A DNA stretch of 64,000 bases from Neocallimastix lanati (nom. inval.) (lineage: Eukaryota; Neocallimastigomycota; Neocallimastigomycetes; Neocallimastigales; Neocallimastigaceae): NCBI GenBank assembly GCA_016946835.1, contig JACVTC010000210.1:21001-85000 (forward strand), given 5' to 3'. Of the stretch, positions 58,085 to 64,000 are shown in pieces. A program made the position numbers and the translations under genes. A model generated the notes under the pieces. That model made no database searches and had not been told where the DNA came from. It was given only the letters and a program-made list of their open reading frames with translations. How positions within the stretch are numbered: the stretch's first letter is position 1; every line of letters starts with the position of its first letter.

Positions 58085-60916
58085 GATCAAATAATTACAA
58101 AAATACTTCTTAAAGTATATTTTTCGAAATATTTAACTATAACAATAATATTATTTATGTGGCTTATCTAATTAGTGTTAATATTTATATTGTAAAAGCA
58201 ATATTAAATTACTATATAAATAATAGGTTTTTAAACTTATATGTAATATAGATCTTCAATTATTATCGTTACACAATTAATTATTATTAATTTCTTTTAA
58301 AAAAAAAGATTATTTTGTAATTTATTTATTTTTTAAAAAAAATAGAAATAAAAAAATAAATAATCATATTTTTATTTGATAATAGTTTTGCCACTTTTTT
58401 TTTTTTTTTGTAAAAATTACCTAATTATGTCAAATTATATTATTTTATTTATCAAATAATAAATATTATTTTTTTTTAACCCAAATCAAAAAATATTTAT
58501 ACAATTTATAATTATCAAAAATAAATTAATAGAAGATTTAGAATGTTTATTTAATATTTGTTGTATAAATATTTATATGTAAAATATATCATCTGAAATT
58601 AATAATTTATTCAGCCTTATTTTTTTGTATTATTTGTATGTATTAATTGGGTTAGTTTATCGTGATGTGCTTTATGTTTATATATATTTTTAAATATATA
58701 AAATGAATTTATAGTTGCTATTATTAATTTTTATTGATCTTCCTTATAAAAAAGTTATAATATAAATTCATTTAATTAATTTTTTTTATTAATAAATTTC
58801 GTTAATAAAAAATAATAGAACAATTGACTTTTTAAATATATATTAAGATCAAAGATTAATAAAAAACAAAATTAAAATAAATAATTTTGAAAATTAGTTT
58901 ATTCACCAACCGAATTTATTTTAGGATAAAATAATGTTTATAATAGTAAATTTTTATTAATTTGATATTTAAAAAAAAATAATAATAATAACTATTGAAA
59001 GAATTTTTAAATAAAAAAATATAAAAGACTAATATAGAAATTCCTTTAATATTGAATATGTTGTAGACTTTTTTAACTTTTGAATAAATCCTTTTTTTTT
59101 TTTTTATTATTATTATTGGACCTTTTAAAAAATTCTCAAAGAAGCTTTAATAAATAAAACAAAATCAAATATTATCAATTTATAACGAATAATATTTTCA
59201 TTAACTTAGTAAATCTTACTAAATATATAATTTATTTTATAAGCATTAAATGTATATGAATATTTAATTATATATTTGTTATATAAATATTTTCATAACA
59301 TATAATTAAAGAAAAAAAATGAAAAAATAGTAATTATAATATATATACTAGGAGGAATAAATATAAAGTATATAATATTGTGTATTTTTTCAAAATATAT
59401 ATGTATATTCTTGAATTAGTATTCATATAAATATATAATAAACTTTATAATTTTATCAAAAAAAAAAAAAAAAAAAACTTTTTAATAATTTTCTAAATCC
59501 AGTATATATTTAAATAACAAAATTTCTAAATTTATTATTCAAATAAATAATACTTTTATATATATAATTTGCAAAGCGTATATTATAAATTTAAAATAAT
59601 TGATTATTACTATATATTTATAATTTTATATTATTAAATGAATTCTTATTACTAATTTTTAATGAAACAGTATGTAATAAAAATAAAGGATAATTATTTT
59701 TAATTCGAACTATTAATTATTAGCAAAGCTAAAACTTTGTTAATAATTAATAATTGAGGATACATTTCTATTTTTTAAATGTTTTAATCGATATAAAACA
59801 TTTATAAGACATTATCTTTTTTTTTGCATTAATTATTATATATATTTATATAAACATTTAAGTTGAAAAGTAATTTCTTTTAGAAGCATTCACTTACAAA
59901 TATTTTTAAACACATTTTAAATCTATTAATTACCTGCCCAAAATTAGTTTATTTCAAATAAGTTTATATTTGGATTCATTATCTCAATAAACTATTCTGT
60001 GAATTTAAAATTTACCCTTTTATTTTTTTGTTTATTAATTAAATGATAAAATATACATAAAATTCAAGCATTTAATATTTATACTTGAAAATCATACATT
60101 GATTATATAAATTAACACATATAAAAAAAAAAATAATATTACTTCAACAGATATAAAATAAAAAATATATATATATTTATATATACAAAAAAAAATATAA
60201 AGTATTTAAAAAAATAAAAAAAAAAAAATAAGTAATTAATAAAATAATGGTAATGTATTACTCATGTGATCTTAAGCTTTATGTTTTTATAATAATATTA
60301 GACTGAATTATGTATTATTATTATGTATACATAAAATATACATAAAATACTTTTAGCAAAAAGTAATACGTAATTATATATATTTATTTATTATGAATGC
60401 ATCATATGACTTATTATTGTATGATTGGTTAATATGATAAAAATTTTTATTAACTTTTTTTTTTTTTTAAAACATTATAAAAATATATAAATATATAATT
60501 CATTTTTACTAAATAAACAAATCATATATTAGATTATAATGTAAGTACAAATTAAAATAATAGATTAAACTAATTTTTTTTTTTTTTTTTTTTAATTTTT
60601 AATTTTTGATAGTATTTTTTTAATAACGTAATTTATTTTATTATTAACAAGCTAATTTAAAGTAAAAATCTATATAATTAGAATAAGTTTCTTTTTAAAT
60701 AAAGGAATATAATATAAAAATATTATAATTTTAATAATTAAATATATCAAATATATAAAATTTTAATAATATTTATTAACTGTACTATTCATATTATTAT
60801 AATAAATATTTTTTCATATACTATAAATCTTAAAATCTGTTTAAATTATTTTTATAATTATATAATTTATTATCAAAATAAAAATATTCAAAAATATACA
60901 GTAATATAATATAAAA
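58085..60916. other. Spacer upstream of GAR1
   Basis: 2.8 kb of AT-rich DNA without coding signal. It contains one G/C-bearing hairpin at 59712-59751 (separate entry) and A/T runs near 59458-59477 and 60575-60592. Confidence 0.55.
59712..59751. other. 17-bp-arm hairpin
   Basis: ATTAATTATTAGCAAAG, a 6-nt CTAAAA loop, then CTTTGTTAATAATTAAT: arms pair at 16 of 17 positions, the exception being a possible G-U wobble. No adjacent gene explains it. Confidence 0.6.
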
Positions 60917-62463
60917 ATGTCTTTCCGTGGACGTGGAGGTAATAGAGGTCGTGGTCGTGGTGGCTTTAATGCCCCACAAGGTCCACCAGATACTGTTGTT
61001 GGTAATTATTAACAATTAATTTCAACGTGTTTTATTAAAGTTTTTACTCTCAAAAAAGGGAATACAAATTTCAATATTCTATTTATGAATAAGAAATAAT
61101 AAAAAGTCAGTTTTTATTAAAATAATCAGTAGTAGAATAAAAATTAAATTAATTAGAATTTAGTAAAAAATTTCAAATGAATTTAGCAAAACTAATAGTA
61201 ACAATACTTTAGTATTATATTTATTCAATAAAACTATTATTAAATATTTAATCTACATGATTTTTTTATTATTAATCTTTAATTGATAATTTATGAGCTA
61301 TTTCAAAAATTTATTGATTTTTCATTCCAGGAAAAAAAAAAATTCATAAAATAAATTAATTTATATATTAAATAGATTAATAGATTAAGAAATATTATAT
61401 TATATAATAATATTAAATTATATATATAATTTAAAAGCCTTTATAAAAGGCTATAACAAAAAATATAAAAAATTAATATTAAAATTTAAATTATTGACTT
61501 TTTATAATATAGTAGTTAATATTAAGTAGATATTTCTTTTTAATGTATATAAAACATTATAAAAATATTAAATATTAATATTTTGTATATATAAATATTT
61601 GATCGTAATTAATAATTAGCTATGGGTGAATTTATGCACGATTGTCATGGTGAAATGGTAATTATAAAAGCCTTTATATTTCAAATAAAGCATTATAAAT
61701 AACTTGATAGGGATGAAAGTTTATTTTATTAAAATTTAAATTTTAAAAATATATATATAATAATAGGTTTGTAAATCTATTAATACAAAAATTCCATATT
61801 TCAATGCTCCAATCTACCTTGAAAACAAAACTCAAATTGGTAAAGTTGAAGAAATTCTTGGTCCTTTCACTGAAGTTGTAAGTATTATCATAATAGTTTA
61901 TAATAAATTTTATTCATATATATAAAGTATAAATAATATATAATAAATATTAAAATTTAAATGTAATATTAATAAATTATATTAAATTTTAATGGAATTA
62001 TTTAATTATAATAAATTAAATATAGTACTTTACTGTAAAACTCCAAGATGGTGTTGTTGCCTCTTCCTTCAAAGAAAAGGATAAAGTTTACATATCCCCT
62101 GATAAGCTTTTACCATTAGAAAGATTCCTTCCAAAACCAAAGGCTGTAGGTAAAAGTAAGTATTAAATAATTATAATTATAATAATTAGATTTGAATTAT
62201 CATAATACGAATTTAATTAAAAAAAATTAAATAATATTCTAATAAAATTATAAATAATTTTAATAGTTGAAAAACCATTAAATAGACAAGGTATGCTCGG
62301 TAACAAGCGCGGTGGCCGTGGTGGTAGAGGTGGCCGTGGTGGCTCCAGAGGTGGTTTCGGTGGACGTGGTGGTTCCAGAGGTGGTTTCGGTGGACGTGGT
62401 GGTTCTAGAGGTGGCTTTGGTGGCCGTGGTGGCTCAAGAGGTGGTTTCCGTGGTAGAAAGTAA
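60917..62463 (+). CDS. GAR1: H/ACA snoRNP subunit GAR1 (five exons)
   Basis: Core protein of the H/ACA ribonucleoprotein in nucleoli and Cajal bodies, needed for rRNA pseudouridylation with Cbf5/dyskerin, Nop10 and Nhp2. Exons 60917-61001, 61620-61657, 61767-61877, 62026-62155 and 62267-62463 give 186 aa; introns are 618, 109, 148 and 111 bp. An N-terminal RGG patch ([15 protein letters not shown]) is followed by the GAR1 beta-barrel: [67 protein letters not shown]. The C-terminal RGG domain has repeated [10 protein letters not shown] units, likely methylated on Arg and RNA-binding. The donor of intron 4 is placed at GTAAGT after AAAA rather than at an earlier GT. The 38-nt second exon is very short. 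Stop TAA. Confidence 0.96.
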
Positions 62464-63256
62464 ATAATAAAGTAATAAACAAATGCCTTCATATATACTA
62501 CCATAAAAGTAGAAAAGAATAATTCGATTTAATTTTTTTTTTTTTAATTATAATAAATTATTTAATAAAAAAAAAAAAAAATGGGATAACATTAAAAAAG
62601 AAAAATGAAAAAATACAAAAAAGAATGAATTATCAACAATGACAAATATTCATATATATCTAAGAGAATTAATAATATGAAAATAGAATTTATTTATATT
62701 TTTATTTTATTTTTTAAAAAAAGAAAAATTCGAAGCATCTTATTAATTCTTTTTAATAATTATTTTTTTTTTATTTCATTATTCCCTTTTTTAACTTTTT
62801 CTTTGTTTTGTTTTTTTTTTTTTTAAAAAAAAAATATTTAATTTATTTTAATTTATATATTAAATTTTTTCTTATATACATAAACTACATATTAATAAAA
62901 TAATTTTTATTTTTTTTTCTATAAACTTTTTTTTTTATGCTTATTTTAATTTTAATTTTATAAAGTATCATATTCAAAAAAAAAAAAAAAAAAAAAAAAA
63001 AATAATAATAATAATAATAATAAATTATATCTTTTTTTTTTTTTAAAAAAAAAAAAAAAAAGTTTAAATGTCTTATGGTAAATATTAAATGAATTATTAA
63101 TTGTATGACTTTTTTTAATTTTAATAAGTGTAAATAATTTTTATTTTCATTATAATAAATATTTATTATTATTAGTATTTATGGATTTTTATTTATGCGA
63201 ATTTTTATTTCATTTCATATAAAATAAATTTTATCCATTTATATAAAATATAAAAT
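62464..63256. other. Spacer downstream of GAR1
   Basis: AT-rich; A runs near 62568-62581 and 62977-63001 with AAT repeats following, T run near 63032-63044. Contains the GAR1 3' UTR. No gene. Confidence 0.6.
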
Positions 63257-63949
63257 ATGTATTTTATATTAAAAAAAAAAAAAAAAAATTTAAAATATTT
63301 TTTTTGTTTTACAGAAGATTGTCCCAAGTCTTGCCCCTGTTGTGGCGAAGATAAACAATCTTTTGAACATTGGATTTTTAAATGCGATGCTCTTGCATCT
63401 TTTAGATGGAATTCTTTAAATTTCATCGATGATCTCTATGTTTTATTCCTTAGGAAGATTAGAGCGTTTAATCCTCTTTCTTCCTATGACTCTATTTCTA
63501 ATTTTGAAGATTATATCAATCATTATATATACTTGTTCCTTCTTGGTGGGACTTTAGTTTTAAATGAGCTACATTTCGATAGTGGGGAACAGAGACAATT
63601 AAATGAACTACTTTTCAAAGGTTCATCTGAGTCACCGGTTCCAAAAATTGTGGGCTTGGCGGAATTCTTAACAAGTGCAATACCTATCATTAGTAGTTCG
63701 TTTGAGCTATTATTTGATAGGTATTGCAAAATACCAAACTTATCCAAGAGCGTCGACGTCGTACTGATAAGGCATAATGATAATACAGGATCATCATCTA
63801 TTGCTACGAAGGATGAATCTCTCCCTAGTAGTTCAATAAATGATGAATCCGGGGAGAGTTTAGTGGACACCACACTATCTATTTTAAAGATGTTACTTCT
63901 AGGTTTTATTTCTTTTTTATTTGTTAGGAAGGGAAAAATTCCCGCATAG
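63257..63949 (+). pseudogene. LINE C-terminal fragment with zinc finger (plus strand)
   Basis: 230-codon frame; homology starts at about 63313 (EDCPKSCPCCGEDKQSFEHW-IFKC), so the Lys-rich start is spacer read-through. After the Cys/His motif come YLFLLGGTLVLNEL, SGEQRQLNELLF, IVGLAEFLTSAIPII and SKSVDVVLIRHND, matching copy Y2 (LLLGGNAVFE, GLAEFLTNVMPIV, KSVDVVTIRQRR). A hydrophobic segment, TLSILKMLLLGFISFLFV, lies near the end. It is open to its stop, unlike the other copies, but lacks RT and endonuclease, so it is a 5'-truncated insertion. It is the only LINE piece here on the plus strand. Confidence 0.75.
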
Positions 63950-64000
63950 TACAACTTGCCGAAATACATAGTATTTTCGAGCTTTTTCATTTTTTTATTT
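63950..64000. other. Window edge, LINE 3' flank
   Basis: The 3' UTR of the LINE fragment probably continues past the end of the window; no poly-A tail is visible yet. Confidence 0.4.

Noticed and set aside
62217-62504. Proline-rich PPKPPLEP frame on the minus strand
   Set aside because: Antisense shadow of the GAR1 RGG repeats.

Overview
The window is extremely AT-rich nuclear DNA of a eukaryote. The coding islands are moderately AT-rich, and the long spacers are almost pure A/T, full of poly(dA:dT) runs and 3-7 bp microsatellites. The best guess is an anaerobic chytrid-like fungus (Neocallimastigomycota; inference, about 0.75). The metacaspases are of fungal YCA1 type, the proteasome subunit and GAR1 look fungal/animal, SWEET transporters are known in anaerobic fungi, and introns are short to medium GT-AG. 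A dictyostelid was considered because of base composition, but its proteins usually carry poly-N/poly-Q tracts, absent here, and Dictyostelium is known for a paracaspase rather than this metacaspase type.

Layout. 0.8-2.4 kb (+): a four-exon proteasome alpha-2 gene. 3.1-8.1 kb (-): two paralogous SWEET sugar transporters, one with a 15-nt microexon. They are separated by an inverted pair of LTR-retrotransposon 3' ends and a 300-bp ATT array. 8-12.4 kb: gene-free, with decayed copies of a roughly 445-bp repeat. 12.4-19.3 kb: a transposon-rich stretch with a solo LTR, a complete 1.4-kb mini LTR element with 5-bp target duplications, a possible old inverted-repeat element around a dead reading frame, and a decayed LINE. 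20-51.4 kb (-): six intronless type I metacaspase genes, all on one strand. Each has an intact His/Cys dyad and a different N-terminal segment (Q-rich, GGRGGMP repeats, GGPG repeats, Q-rich helical, short basic, Thr-rich). The array is split by a cluster of five or more same-orientation broken LINE copies (33.9-40.3 kb). 54.8-58.1 kb: a 3.3-kb AAAAT satellite with 18 embedded core units and a 905-bp higher-order repeat. 60.9-62.5 kb (+): GAR1 in five exons. 63.3-63.95 kb (+): a LINE C-terminal fragment running to near the window edge.

The housekeeping genes (proteasome alpha-2, GAR1) flank an accessory interior. The distinctive content is the metacaspase array: nearly constant protease domains joined to unrelated low-complexity prodomains. 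This pattern suggests one protease output controlled by several different assembly or localisation inputs (inference).
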